From the NCBI GenBank assembly GCA_028277515.1, contig JANQGC010000356.1, forward strand, positions 1 to 64,000: 64,000 nucleotides of DNA, given 5' to 3'. Under the pieces are notes generated by a model that saw only the letters and a list, made by a program, of their open reading frames with translations, searched no databases and had not been told where the DNA came from. Each line of letters opens with the position of its first letter. Position 1 is the stretch's first letter. The position numbers and the translations under genes were made by a program. The stretch comes from Anaerolineae bacterium. GTDB taxonomy: Bacteria > Chloroflexota > Anaerolineae > Promineifilales > Promineifilaceae. Positions 53,243-62,089 of the stretch are shown in pieces.

Positions 53243-53797
53243 ATGGTCGAACCACCCATTATGGGACTGCTTTTGCATGGCAACCAGTTAAAGAGAACGA
53301 TTCGCACAGGATGGTTTCAAAGAGGGGTTGCTGACGCTGAAGATGTAGCCGCCCATAGTTATGGAGTTGCCTTTATTGTGTTGATGCTCTCCTATGCTAT
53401 TCCGGATGAGTTTGACACACAAAAAGCCTTATCTATGGCAATTTTGCATGATTTACCCGAAGGTTTAACAACCGACATTCCTTCGCCGGCCTGGAATTTT
53501 TTGCCTCCAGGTATAAAAATTGACGTTGAAAGGGGGGCAATGAACACGATTTTCACGGATGTTGTTTTTTCTCCAAAGTTAATGGACATTTGGGAGGAGT
53601 TACATCAGAGTCAATCTGCTGAAGCCTTACTCGTCCATGATGCGGATAAGCTGGATATGTATTTGCAGGCATTTATGTACGAAAAGCAAACCGGCAACCG
53701 GCAGCTTGCCGAGTTTTGGTCGAAGCCGCGCACTTTCGCCTTTGAGGAGTCACAACAAATCTTTGATTACCTGGTAAGCTTAAGAAAAAAAGAATAA
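53243..53797 (+). CDS. HD-domain hydrolase (YfbR/HDDC2-like)
   Basis: The 184-residue protein has the HD metal site: His in DVAAHSYGVAF, HD in LHDLPEG, and Asp in HDADKLDMYLQA. This matches the YfbR/HDDC2 group of 5'-nucleotidases acting on deoxynucleoside monophosphates. AAGGAG lies 8 bases upstream of ATG. Confidence 0.88.
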   Translation: MVEPPIMGLLLHGNQLKRTIRTGWFQRGVADAEDVAAHSYGVAFIVLMLSYAIPDEFDTQKALSMAILHDLPEGLTTDIPSPAWNFLPPGIKIDVERGAMNTIFTDVVFSPKLMDIWEELHQSQSAEALLVHDADKLDMYLQAFMYEKQTGNRQLAEFWSKPRTFAFEESQQIFDYLVSLRKKE

Positions 53798-53814
53798 GTA
53801 TCAGACTAAAGCCG

Positions 53815-53843
53815 TTTACACTGGATTGTGGCTGGTTTATACT
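53815..53843 (+). promoter_or_regulatory. Promoter giving a leaderless message
   Basis: TTTACA (53815-53820), 17-base spacer, TATACT (53838-53843). The expected start point is about 7 bases later, only 2-3 bases before the ATG at 53853. Confidence 0.72.
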
Positions 53844-53852
53844 TCACATCTT

Positions 53853-55301
53853 ATGTTACCAGGGATTTATTGGACGAACGCCAAAAAAAGTTTCATACTA
53901 GCCACATTCATATTGGTTGTTCTTTTTTTCCTGACCGTTGAATTTAGTTTCGCGCAAACTGAAGAACCGGCCGCGCCGGAATCGGGCCGAGCCGGATTAA
54001 CGATTCATACGGTGCAGGAGGGTGAAAACTTAACGGTTATCGCTCAAGAATATGATGTTTCCGTAGAAGCCATTCGCCTGCTCAACCATCTGCGGAATGC
54101 TGATGTGCTTCATGTTGGTTATGAGTTATTGATACCAGGTGGTGAAGGGGATAGGGTTGCGGCCGTTGCTAATGCGCAGCTTGGCGATTCACTATTGACC
54201 ATTGCCAGACGATTTAATACATCGGTTCAGGAAGTTCTGGAGGCGAACCTGCTCATCAATCGCGACTATATTCCCACAGTAGGTCAATCTCTGTCAGTGA
54301 TTAGCCATACAGGTTCGGATCAACCACGAACAATAGACGGTTTTCCGCATATCGTCGGCCAGGGGCAATCGATATTGGAGATTGCTGCCTGGTATGGTTT
54401 GTCCACGGCCGAAATCGCCCAGGCCAATGATTTATCCTATCCGATTAGATTGTTCCGCGGCCAACGATTACTCATCCCCGGATCAGGCCAATTTCAAGAT
54501 TTGCCGGACAATTGGAAAACAGTCGCCGTGCGGCCGGAGCAGATAAAACAAGGAGATACGGTTGTTGTTTATGTGGAGCATATGCAAGAAGGGATGCCCA
54601 CGGGCGAATTTGGCGGCCAGGAATTAAACTTCATTGCCAAAGATAATGGGTATGCGGCATTGGTTGGATTTGACGCCTTCACACCCCCAGGTTTTTATAC
54701 GCTGAACCTGGCCGGGACCGGTGAGCAGGAGTGGCACGGCTTTTCGCAAGAAATTCCCATCATTTCCGCCAACTACATCACTCAATCAATTACCGTTCCT
54801 GGTAACCTCAGCTTGTTATTAGATCCGGACATTCGGGAGGAGGAAGACCGGCAGTTGCTGGAGATTTATTCTAATATTTCCGGAGAGCCAAGGTGGGAGG
54901 GTCCTTTCCGGGTTCCGGTCACAGACACAGTAGTGACCGCACCTTATGGTGGCGGACGCTCTTATAATGAGGGGCCTGTCACCATCTTCCATACCGGCAC
55001 AGATTTTAGCGGTGGTGTCGGAACACCTATTTTAGCTGCCGCCAACGGCACCGTCATCTTCAATGATTGGCTGGAGCTGCGTGGAAACAGTGTCATTGTG
55101 GACCATGGTCAAGGGGTGATGACGGGGTATTATCATCTTGCAGAGTCATACGTTGCAACAGGCCAGGAAATACAGATAGGAGAACCAATCGGGACGGGCG
55201 GATCAACAGGATTATCTACCGGCCCCCATCTGCATTGGGATTTGCGTATCATGGGCGTTCCGGTTGATGGTATGCGCTGGACGGAAGAGATTTTTCCCTG
55301 A
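53853..55301 (+). CDS. LysM-repeat M23 metallopeptidase
   Basis: The 482-residue protein has an N-terminal membrane/signal helix (FILATFILVVLFFLTVEF), three LysM domains (from IHTVQEGENLTVIAQEYDV; QLGDSLLTIARRFNTSVQEV; HIVGQGQSILEIAAWYGL), a beta-rich middle region and a C-terminal M23 domain. The zinc ligands are in FHTGTDFSG and HLHWDL. It probably cleaves peptide bridges in the cell wall or a surface layer. A TTG at 53826 is in frame, but the promoter position favours ATG 53853. Confidence 0.92.
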   Translation: MLPGIYWTNAKKSFILATFILVVLFFLTVEFSFAQTEEPAAPESGRAGLTIHTVQEGENLTVIAQEYDVSVEAIRLLNHLRNADVLHVGYELLIPGGEGDRVAAVANAQLGDSLLTIARRFNTSVQEVLEANLLINRDYIPTVGQSLSVISHTGSDQPRTIDGFPHIVGQGQSILEIAAWYGLSTAEIAQANDLSYPIRLFRGQRLLIPGSGQFQDLPDNWKTVAVRPEQIKQGDTVVVYVEHMQEGMPTGEFGGQELNFIAKDNGYAALVGFDAFTPPGFYTLNLAGTGEQEWHGFSQEIPIISANYITQSITVPGNLSLLLDPDIREEEDRQLLEIYSNISGEPRWEGPFRVPVTDTVVTAPYGGGRSYNEGPVTIFHTGTDFSGGVGTPILAAANGTVIFNDWLELRGNSVIVDHGQGVMTGYYHLAESYVATGQEIQIGEPIGTGGSTGLSTGPHLHWDLRIMGVPVDGMRWTEEIFP

Positions 55302-55302
55302 A

Positions 55303-55389
55303 AACGCTCCATTACGATTGGTTGAACCGCCCTGACCGTTGCCTGCAGAGCTTGCCGGAATTCCGTGAATATGGTCAGGGGGGAGCGTT
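55303..55389 (+). terminator. Long nested hairpin after M23 gene
   Basis: Two arm pairs, AACGCTCC/GGAGCGTT outside and CCCTGACC/GGTCAGGG inside, form a nested structure that ends in TTT just before the next gene. It is probably a terminator. Confidence 0.65.
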
Positions 55390-55404
55390 TAGAAAGATAT
55401 TACC

Positions 55405-56745
55405 ATGAAAAAACAAATATTTGTTGTTATCATGTTTTTAGTACTTGTGAATCTGTCTTGTTCTAGTACTGAGGAGATATCGGATCCAATAGCTCAAACC
55501 AAAAGCGCAGAAATAAATGATCTCGAACCCCAGGAACAGTCGGTTGAGTTAAGTTTGTCAACTGTTGAAAACGATGAAATTTCATTCAATACTCCGCAAG
55601 CAACTCTGACATCGGTACCAACTTTAACCCCAACACCATCGCAAGTTGCGACGCCCACAATGGAAACTATCCCCACCACAAAAAATTCAGCAGTGCTGTT
55701 TAAAGGGCCATTGGTAGGTTTTAATATTGAAGGATCCGATGATTTTTCCTTATTATTATTGGACTTTGATAGTTTGACTTTTAGGGAGATTGGGGGTGAA
55801 TTAATCGATTCTCCGCTCGAGATACAGTGGACAAGCAATGGGTGTGAGTTATTTATCCTGGGAAAATTAATTGATCTGCATGGTAATATACAAGAAGATA
55901 TTACGTTTTTGGATAGAGGCAGCTTTGCAGGGACAAGATTATCTCCGGATAAGAAGCGGCTTGCATACCCTCTTTTTGGTGGGCAGCAAACGCTTGATGG
56001 CGCTACATTAATTGATGTTGTGATTACTAATATAGAAAATCCAATTAAAGAAGTTCAAGTATCAAAAAATGGAGGGGCTTCTTCCTTCTCTTGGTCTCCC
56101 AATGGACAATGGTTGGCATTCAGTGATTATGATGAACAAGGGATTTTACAGATTTATCGTTCAACTCCAGATGGAAAAATAATAGAGCAGCTTACGGAGC
56201 ATACAGAACCTTATGAGAGTATTGAAACAATATCCTGGTCTAATGATTCCCTGAAAATTGCTTATGGAGTTGAAAATTTCTCCGATTCAGTAACAGAAGA
56301 AACAGTAGAAAATTATGAAGGATGGGTTGGTTTAATCGAATTAGGAGAATTAAAGCCAATAGTTATTAGGTCTCCCAAGCTAGGTTTTATAATAGATATT
56401 TGGTGGGATGAGAAATCTTCCCGCCTTGCATTTTCAGGCAGTAGCCTTCCTTTTCTTTCGACAGATGATCCGTATCGAGGGAGGCGAATTCATTGGGTTG
56501 ATGCTACAACCGGAAAGATAGAAAGCTCTTTTTTTGATATTGATGGACCAGGTGGGCACTTTACTGTGGCAGTTCCTGTTGGAAATATAGACACTTTTTT
56601 AATTAGTGGTCTTGGTGGTTTTTATACCCTAGATGGTAGAACAAAAAGTTATGATTCACTCGGAAACTTTGAGTTAGGCGGCATTATTCGTGGTGTCCAA
56701 AGTTCTCCATTCAGTTTTCCTGGGGAATCAAATTGTTCCTATTAA
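55405..56745 (+). CDS. TolB-like beta-propeller lipoprotein
   Basis: The 446-residue protein has a lipoprotein signal with lipobox LVNLSC, a Thr/Pro-rich linker (residues 60-90) and a propeller with PD40/WD40-like repeats such as SSFSWSPNGQWLAFSDYD and ISWSNDSLKIAYGVE. Its base composition and codon choice are markedly more AT-rich than neighbouring genes, which suggests recent acquisition. No enzyme motif is seen. Confidence 0.82.
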   Translation: MKKQIFVVIMFLVLVNLSCSSTEEISDPIAQTKSAEINDLEPQEQSVELSLSTVENDEISFNTPQATLTSVPTLTPTPSQVATPTMETIPTTKNSAVLFKGPLVGFNIEGSDDFSLLLLDFDSLTFREIGGELIDSPLEIQWTSNGCELFILGKLIDLHGNIQEDITFLDRGSFAGTRLSPDKKRLAYPLFGGQQTLDGATLIDVVITNIENPIKEVQVSKNGGASSFSWSPNGQWLAFSDYDEQGILQIYRSTPDGKIIEQLTEHTEPYESIETISWSNDSLKIAYGVENFSDSVTEETVENYEGWVGLIELGELKPIVIRSPKLGFIIDIWWDEKSSRLAFSGSSLPFLSTDDPYRGRRIHWVDATTGKIESSFFDIDGPGGHFTVAVPVGNIDTFLISGLGGFYTLDGRTKSYDSLGNFELGGIIRGVQSSPFSFPGESNCSY

Positions 56746-56929
56746 TAAAACCATGAGAAGATACCAAAAGAAATGGCCGGTTACTGTTCTGATCCTAGTC
56801 AGACCTAATTTTTGGGTTTTTATTTCGTGTGTGCAATGAGAAGTCCAAATAATTTTTCATCTGCTGTAACTTCATCTATGTTAATAACACTACCTTGGAT
56901 CAAAGACCAAAGAGTCATTTGAGCCGTAT
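56746..56929. other. Intergenic region, nothing recognised
   Basis: AT-rich stretch after the lipoprotein gene with no convincing open frame; it adjoins a transposase remnant and may be its decayed flank. Confidence 0.4.
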
Positions 56930-57106
56930 TTAATAATGAGAGATTACTTTGGCTTGCAAGAATGAACAGAACTTATGCAAAGGGTATTGCTCAAACCAAG
57001 CAACAATCGCCTTGGCCAAAGTATCAAGTGAATCAAAGAACTGGTTCCTGGTTACTTGATGACGCATCACTCGTCAAAGTCGCTCTGAGGTTCCCCGGGT
57101 TTTGAG
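56930..57106 (-). pseudogene. Remnant of IS630-like transposase, C-terminal end
   Basis: Read on the minus strand the frame gives SERL, a stop codon, then RVMRHQVTRNQFFDSLDTLA and KAIVAWFEQY to a normal stop at 56930. IS630-family transposases end with ERLWR...H..THN.FF.SLD.L, so the TGA stands where TGG (Trp) is expected. The catalytic DDE core is absent from the window. Only a C-terminal fragment remains. Confidence 0.7.
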
Positions 57107-57235
57107 ACAGTACAGTTATCTATTTCGCCGGCTATAATGAGTCCCAAGATCCATCCTCGAATAAGTTACTATGATTGAAAGTGGCAACCAAGCCCTTGTT
57201 TGGATATAATTTCGGATGGAACATATACCAGTTAT

Positions 57236-58864
57236 ATGACTTCAGATTTCCCCTTCATGCAGGAGATAGATGTGATTCAGGCTCAGACGCAGATGGCGGA
57301 ATACTGGGGAGAGCAGTTTTCCCTGAAAGATTCTGACATCGAGCAACTATATAACCATTTACTTGAGGTTGAAAAACCGCAAACCATTGAGGAGCTGACG
57401 GCTACCTTGATTCATAAACGGGTAGATGAAGAAATCCGTTCAATTAAACGGTCGGCAAAAGGCCATAAAATTTTCCAGCCGCAAAATGAATATGAGAAGG
57501 GAGACAAACTCCTTTTTCCCGCTATGGGTTTCAAGCGAGGCGTTGTTTCAGCTATCCGCGATGGCTTCAATCCAGATGAAGGCAATTTCAAAGTTGTTGC
57601 TGTAGATATTGACGAAAAGACGCGCGAATTCGCTTCGAGATATACCGCAGACCACATGCTGAATACAGATAATGGGGTTGAAATTCTTGATCTCTTCGAT
57701 TTAGACGCTGATGATTTGTTTAACAGATATGGTGCGTCCGTTGCTGAAAAGCTGGCCAGGCAACTCCATAAACATCCCGATTTTGTGGAAATCGGTTCAT
57801 TTTGGTTTGTCGAATCTTTGTTGGTTGAAGTTGACAAAGGTCATCTCCACCTTTCCGAGGCCATACTTGAGATGCATGAAGGAGGCCCTCTGCCGGCCAG
57901 AGAGATTTTGACACATCTCGATCTTGACCCGGCGATTAAGGAGGAAGTGCAACTCTTCTCCTTAAACAATGCCCTTCTGAAAGATAATCGTTTTGATAAT
58001 GTTGCTCCACAGGGACAGTTTTCCTGGTTTTTACACCGGTTGGAACCGGAGGAGGTTTTAAAGACCCCGGCGAGATTAGAATATGAACCCATTCCGGTGA
58101 ACAGGGATTTACTAGGACCGTTATTGTTGCAGTTAGAACATGAATTGGATGATGAATGGTCCGATCTAAAACCAAAAGCATTTCCTCCCGGCGAACCGGT
58201 ACAAGTTGTGCTGACATTCCCCCATCGCTGGGCGGGCACTTTGCCGCTCAATGCCAGCTTGCGCAACTTGTTTTCATCCGGCAGCGAAGCGCGAAAAAGA
58301 GTGGTTTTCGTCGATGATGAAACAGGGCAAGAAATTGTCGGTTGGGTGGTTCCCGATGATCGTTATATTTTCGGTTTTAGTGAATGGTTTGAAGCAAATG
58401 AGATCCCTGTCGGTGGATTCTTGCACCTCACTCCCAATTCAGAGCCTGGGAAAATTAATATCGGCTTTGACCGCAGACGGCCGCAGCGGGAATGGGTCCG
58501 GTTGGCCACTGTTACCGACAATAAACTCAGATTTGAATTGAAGCGACGGTCCGTGGGTTGCGGGTATGATGATTTACTCATTGTGGGCACCGAAGTATTG
58601 ACGGCCGTTGATGCACACTGGCGTCGAGTTGAGAACAGCGATCGTTCCTTGACTTCAATTATTGTTGAGGTTTTTCCTTCATTGGCTTCCCTCTCAACGC
58701 AAGACACGGTTCATGCAAAGACCATATACAGCGCCGTCAACATGCTGCGCCGCATGCCCCCTGGGCCGATTTTTGAAGTGCTGGTACGCAACCCGGCTTT
58801 TAAGACGGTCGGCGATCATTATTGGATTTTTGATAGCAGTCGCTGGCAAGAGCGATCTAAATAG
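57236..58864 (+). CDS. Hypothetical protein, about 542 aa
   Basis: No family is recognised. The N terminus has a helical region with EQLYNHLLEVEKPQTIEELT and a beta segment after NEYEKGDKLLFPAMGFKRGVV; the middle reads as a winged-helix-like LPAREILTHLDLD; the C-terminal half is beta-rich. No signal peptide or membrane span. It starts a three-gene unit with spacing of 14 bases and a one-base overlap. The frame opens at TTG 57200; ATG 57236 is chosen, 27 bases after a TATAAT box. Confidence 0.75.
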   Translation: MTSDFPFMQEIDVIQAQTQMAEYWGEQFSLKDSDIEQLYNHLLEVEKPQTIEELTATLIHKRVDEEIRSIKRSAKGHKIFQPQNEYEKGDKLLFPAMGFKRGVVSAIRDGFNPDEGNFKVVAVDIDEKTREFASRYTADHMLNTDNGVEILDLFDLDADDLFNRYGASVAEKLARQLHKHPDFVEIGSFWFVESLLVEVDKGHLHLSEAILEMHEGGPLPAREILTHLDLDPAIKEEVQLFSLNNALLKDNRFDNVAPQGQFSWFLHRLEPEEVLKTPARLEYEPIPVNRDLLGPLLLQLEHELDDEWSDLKPKAFPPGEPVQVVLTFPHRWAGTLPLNASLRNLFSSGSEARKRVVFVDDETGQEIVGWVVPDDRYIFGFSEWFEANEIPVGGFLHLTPNSEPGKINIGFDRRRPQREWVRLATVTDNKLRFELKRRSVGCGYDDLLIVGTEVLTAVDAHWRRVENSDRSLTSIIVEVFPSLASLSTQDTVHAKTIYSAVNMLRRMPPGPIFEVLVRNPAFKTVGDHYWIFDSSRWQERSK

Positions 58865-58878
58865 GAAGAGGAATCAAT

Positions 58879-59325
58879 TTGGCAAGCAATCCACGCCCCA
58901 AAATTAAACTCAGGTCACCCATGAGGACGACCGCCGACACCAAATTCTATATTGATTTTGATTGGTGGGAGCGGTCTAATCTTGATTTGAAAACCTATTT
59001 GGTTACCCGTTTTGCCATGGGCGATGATATCTCGCTTGAGGCGGAATTTGATCAGGTGGACCTCGTTGACCCCAATACCGGGGAAGTACACCAGGTTGAT
59101 GGTTTTCAATATTTGATCCAGGCTTATTTTCACCGGCTTCCACAAGATTTTGTGACCCAGGCTTCGCTTGTTGATGCCGCTTTTTGTGTCATTTTGGCCA
59201 ATGCCAACCAGCCGATGAGTGCCAAAGAGATAGCCGCCCGTGTCGGCCGGCCGACGGAAGTTGTCATCCGAACCCTCGGCGGCACCAATGTTTACCAGGG
59301 CATAAGACCCATTCTCAAAGAATAA
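58879..59325 (+). CDS. Hypothetical protein with winged-helix-like tail, 148 aa
   Basis: Starts with TTG after a GAGGAA Shine-Dalgarno site; an ATG at 58921 is an alternative. The protein has aromatic-rich FYIDFDWWERSNLDLKTYLV followed by a DQVDLVDPNTGEVHQVDGFQ beta hairpin. Residues 105-148 (SAKEIAARVGRPTEVVIRTL) look like a small HTH. It lies between the 542-residue gene and the next gene. The function is unknown. Confidence 0.72.
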   Translation: MASNPRPKIKLRSPMRTTADTKFYIDFDWWERSNLDLKTYLVTRFAMGDDISLEAEFDQVDLVDPNTGEVHQVDGFQYLIQAYFHRLPQDFVTQASLVDAAFCVILANANQPMSAKEIAARVGRPTEVVIRTLGGTNVYQGIRPILKE

Positions 59326-59759
59326 TGCATATATTCATCGCCGGTGTCATGCAGGGGAACCGCCTGGATCATGAAATTGATGATCAGCATTACCGGGTGC
59401 GTATCAGTGAAGCCTTGAAAGATTCCCTTCCTGACGCACAAATAACTGATCCCTGGGCTTTGAATCCGCATAGCGTGCATTATGATGCGGACCGGGCAAG
59501 ACGTACATTTTTGGACATGACGGGCCAGGCGGGTGAAGCCGATCTGCTTATCGCCTATCTTCCAACATTGAGTATGGGAACGGCGATGGAAATGTGGCAG
59601 GCGTACCAATCGGGGACGTATATCATTGCCGTAACGCCTTTTGTCCATCATTGGGCGATTCGCTTTACCGCCGATGAGGTTCTGCCCGATTTAGAAACTC
59701 TTCTCAATAAAATCCATAGCGGTGATTTAACACGCATTATAGAAAACCGGCAGAGTTGA
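59325..59759 (+). CDS. Nucleoside 2-deoxyribosyltransferase-like protein
   Basis: The 144-residue protein MHIFIAGVMQGN...YRVRISEALK with ADLLIAYLPTLSMGTAMEMW matches the NDT-like fold that binds nucleosides or related ligands; the Met/Glu helix (GTAMEMWQAY) carries the usual active-site Glu region. It overlaps the previous gene by one base, TAATG. Whether it hydrolyses or transfers nucleobases, or only senses a nucleotide, cannot be told. Confidence 0.75.
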   Translation: MHIFIAGVMQGNRLDHEIDDQHYRVRISEALKDSLPDAQITDPWALNPHSVHYDADRARRTFLDMTGQAGEADLLIAYLPTLSMGTAMEMWQAYQSGTYIIAVTPFVHHWAIRFTADEVLPDLETLLNKIHSGDLTRIIENRQS

Positions 59760-59809
59760 CGTTGGCAACGTTGCTGTCTAGAATTGGGCTTGTGATTCGG
59801 ATTAATTAC

Positions 59810-59882
59810 GCCCCAGTAGCTCAATGGATAGAGCGCCGGACTTCTAATCCGTAGGTTGCACGTTCGAGTCGTGCCTGGGGTA
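59810..59882 (+). tRNA. tRNA-Arg (anticodon TCT)
   Basis: Cloverleaf with acceptor GCCCCAG/CTGGGGT, D stem GCTC/GAGC, anticodon loop CTTCTAA, and T stem GCACG/CGTGC with loop TTCGAGT. CCA is not encoded. The gene is followed by a terminator. Confidence 0.96.
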
Positions 59883-59898
59883 CTAGAGAGAAAACAAG

Positions 59899-59934
59899 AA
59901 AAACCCCGCTAAATTTTGGTTTAGCGGGGTTTTA
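59899..59934 (+). terminator. Terminator after tRNA-Arg
   Basis: ACCCCGCTAAA and TTTAGCGGGGT arms with a short loop followed by TTTT. Confidence 0.95.
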
Positions 59935-60091
59935 ATTTGCTTATTATTTGCTTATAGATTCAATTTTTTCAGGTCTGGAAGGAATGGACTCAATGGAAAC
60001 CGGTATCAACTTAGAAGCGAATATCACTAAAAAGAGAAGATTGCCTATCAGCAGATAGATAAAAACGCTGTTGAAAATCTACAAGCATTTT

Positions 60092-60268
60092 TTACAAATC
60101 AGGGCGGGTCATTTTCTCCAACCAATCAAGTAAATCCGATTGCCTGATCCTGACATTCCGACCAATCTTTATGAAGGGAATCTTTTCCCTTTTGACCAAG
60201 TCATACATTTTTGATTTCGACATCTTTAGGTATTCAGCTACTTCTGGTACTGTATAGATTGTTTCCAT
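60092..60268 (-). CDS. Excisionase-family DNA-binding protein (HTH_17)
   Basis: The 58-residue protein METIYTVPEVAEYLKMSKSK...IPFIKIGRNVRIRQSDLLDW has the MerR-like helix-turn-helix of excisionases. AAAGGT lies 7 bases upstream of ATG 60268; a longer frame to 60397 is not supported. No integrase is next to it. It sits 210 bases beyond a tRNA gene, a usual integration site. Confidence 0.85.
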   Translation of the reverse strand: METIYTVPEVAEYLKMSKSKMYDLVKREKIPFIKIGRNVRIRQSDLLDWLEKMTRPDL

Positions 60269-60479
60269 TTTATTACCTTTAGATTTCTTAATAGCTAGAG
60301 GCTTTGTTAAATTCATTTTGATAGTCCTGAATACATTAATTGATCCGTTTCTTGGTTTATCAACAAGGTGTATCTTCTCAATCGAGATTTTCGTCAATGA
60401 CTATTCACTTGGACGGTAAAAGCCATATCAATAACCTTGAAACAATCAGTAATGTATGTTTTTCATTTGATTTTGATAT

Positions 60480-60497
60480 ATTACATTTATTTGTAAT
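60480..60497. promoter_or_regulatory. ATTACA-N6-TGTAAT palindrome
   Basis: A perfect inverted repeat 30 bases upstream of the GTG start of the next gene, in an AT-rich promoter-like region; a candidate operator. Confidence 0.45.
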
Positions 60498-60527
60498 GGA
60501 TTAGAATGAGGATCTGATGCAGAAATA

Positions 60528-61685
60528 GTGCGGATATGGCGTATTGGAGATTGTACTAAATTGAAAGGGGAACATTCAGAACAAAATTACAAAAACATGC
60601 TAAGTGCATTACAAAATCTGGGGAACCCCAAAATTTTAGGAGGTTCCAATCTTACCTCAAGCTGTTTGGTAAAACGTTACGTAAGAGGTAATCCTCAAAT
60701 CTCATCCGCGGAAGCTTTACGAGCGGTTTTAACAGAATTATTAACCTTGATGGAAGTGGGTTCAAAGGCTCATTTGGAGTTAATTTATTCTAGATTTTGG
60801 GAAGGAAAAACACTTAGAGAGATTAGGGAAAGCAAGGTAATTAATCCACTTGATTTGTCCATGAGAACGATTCAAGACAATCAAAAAACTGGTATCGAAA
60901 CACTTACAGAATGGTTTCAGGAAAGGGAGAAAGCATGTAAGGATGCTAAATTTGAAGAAGCCGGTGTTGTTTCCAGTAGCACTGAATCTCAAGATGCTAG
61001 AATATTGTCAATGGAAATCCTAGAAAGTTGTATATCGGCTTTTGAAACATCAAAAGCCAAATATTTTGTTGAAGACTTTAGCAGCTATCAGATCGGCCAA
61101 TCCCCAGGCGGATGGCGAGAATATGGGAAATCTGCCGGCACAAAGCCAGGGGTCAAAATAGTTGAAGATCTTCTGGAGAATCAACAGGTGCTCGAATTCC
61201 CTTCCCTGTCGATGGAAGCAACGAATAAAGATATGGTCAGGAACAACCCTGTTTTTAAACCTCCTTTTCAAATCACCCTTAAACTCAAGTTTCTCAATGA
61301 ACCCTCAGACCGCGCCGGCCTGCTCATTGCCTGGAAAAACAGAAGCACTCTCATTCGGGTACAGGCCAACCTATATTGGAACCATCTTTTCTTTCAGGAA
61401 AATGTAAGCGGCGAGCAGCACAATCCAATAAAAGTACCCATTGAGGATGTCATCGAAGTTGGAGCCGATTATTGGTTAAGGGTAATAGGCATTTCCCAGG
61501 AACCAAATTTAGGCCTTGTGTCCGTTCTGTGGTCATCCGATGGCGCAGCTTATGACCCTATTCTGACAACGAAATGTATGTCGGATCTAACGGGGAAAAT
61601 TGGTGTCTGTACGACAGGACCCAACCTTCCCCATGTTCAATTTTCTCATATAGAAGGTGCATTTGAAGATCTGGAAAAGTCATAA
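60528..61685 (+). CDS. Sigma4-like HTH fused to LamG-like beta-sandwich
   Basis: The 385-residue product has a sigma-factor-region-4-like helical segment (LELIYSRFWEGKTLREIRES and LDLSMRTIQDNQKTGIETL) in the N-terminal half and a concanavalin A/LamG-like sandwich from about residue 180 (YFVEDFSSYQIGQSPGGWRE to HVQFSHIEGAF). The start is GTG at 60528 or a later ATG near 60597. There is no signal peptide or membrane span, so a carbohydrate-binding-like fold appears in a putative DNA-binding protein. Confidence 0.7.
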   Translation: MRIWRIGDCTKLKGEHSEQNYKNMLSALQNLGNPKILGGSNLTSSCLVKRYVRGNPQISSAEALRAVLTELLTLMEVGSKAHLELIYSRFWEGKTLREIRESKVINPLDLSMRTIQDNQKTGIETLTEWFQEREKACKDAKFEEAGVVSSSTESQDARILSMEILESCISAFETSKAKYFVEDFSSYQIGQSPGGWREYGKSAGTKPGVKIVEDLLENQQVLEFPSLSMEATNKDMVRNNPVFKPPFQITLKLKFLNEPSDRAGLLIAWKNRSTLIRVQANLYWNHLFFQENVSGEQHNPIKVPIEDVIEVGADYWLRVIGISQEPNLGLVSVLWSSDGAAYDPILTTKCMSDLTGKIGVCTTGPNLPHVQFSHIEGAFEDLEKS

Positions 61686-61700
61686 GAGCAGCTGAACCGA

Positions 61701-61712
61701 GGGGAGCCTGCG
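61701..61712 (+). repeat. Left arm of 12-base inverted repeat
   Basis: GGGGAGCCTGCG, inverted at 62090-62101; the match extends to 15 of 17 bases inward. The pair brackets a 389-base interval carrying one orphan gene. Confidence 0.75.
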
Positions 61713-61735
61713 CTGCTTGTTCCTTAATTACAAAC

Positions 61736-62062
61736 CTAATCGCATCGTTTACCTCCAAGTTGTATCTCTGACAATCCTTTGGGATGGCGTGGCTTCGCCC
61801 GAGCGTAAGCCCTTTGCCACTGATATTCGATGATCTTGTCTGGCAAGTCCAAGTGGCTCGATGCCTGCTTTATCCGTCTTAATGCCTCGTCTCTGGCAAC
61901 ATAACCGGCCTTAGAAATCCCAGCCAGGCGGAACAGACTTTGCCAGTATGGATTATTGGGCTTTTGCACATTAATACCTTCCCCTAGCTGTTCAATTCTT
62001 TGCAGTTCACGTTCAATAGCGGTCTCCGACCAACGCTTCTTCCTTTCTTCAATATCCATCAT
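61736..62062 (-). CDS. Hypothetical helical protein, 108 aa
   Basis: The protein MMDIEERKKRWSETAIEREL is highly charged and helical, with ISKAGYVARDEALRRIKQAS and WQRAYARAKPRHPKGLSE. GAAGGTG precedes the ATGATG start. It resembles small proteins of plasmids and islands in style only; no family is assigned. It is enclosed by the inverted repeat. Confidence 0.6.
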   Translation of the reverse strand: MMDIEERKKRWSETAIERELQRIEQLGEGINVQKPNNPYWQSLFRLAGISKAGYVARDEALRRIKQASSHLDLPDKIIEYQWQRAYARAKPRHPKGLSEIQLGGKRCD

Positions 62063-62089
62063 TTCACCTTCAAATTTATTCTAAGGCAC

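Noticed and set aside
61558..61758. Minus-strand frame opposite the end of the sigma4/LamG gene
   Set aside because: It mostly lies antisense to a better supported gene and has no start signal.
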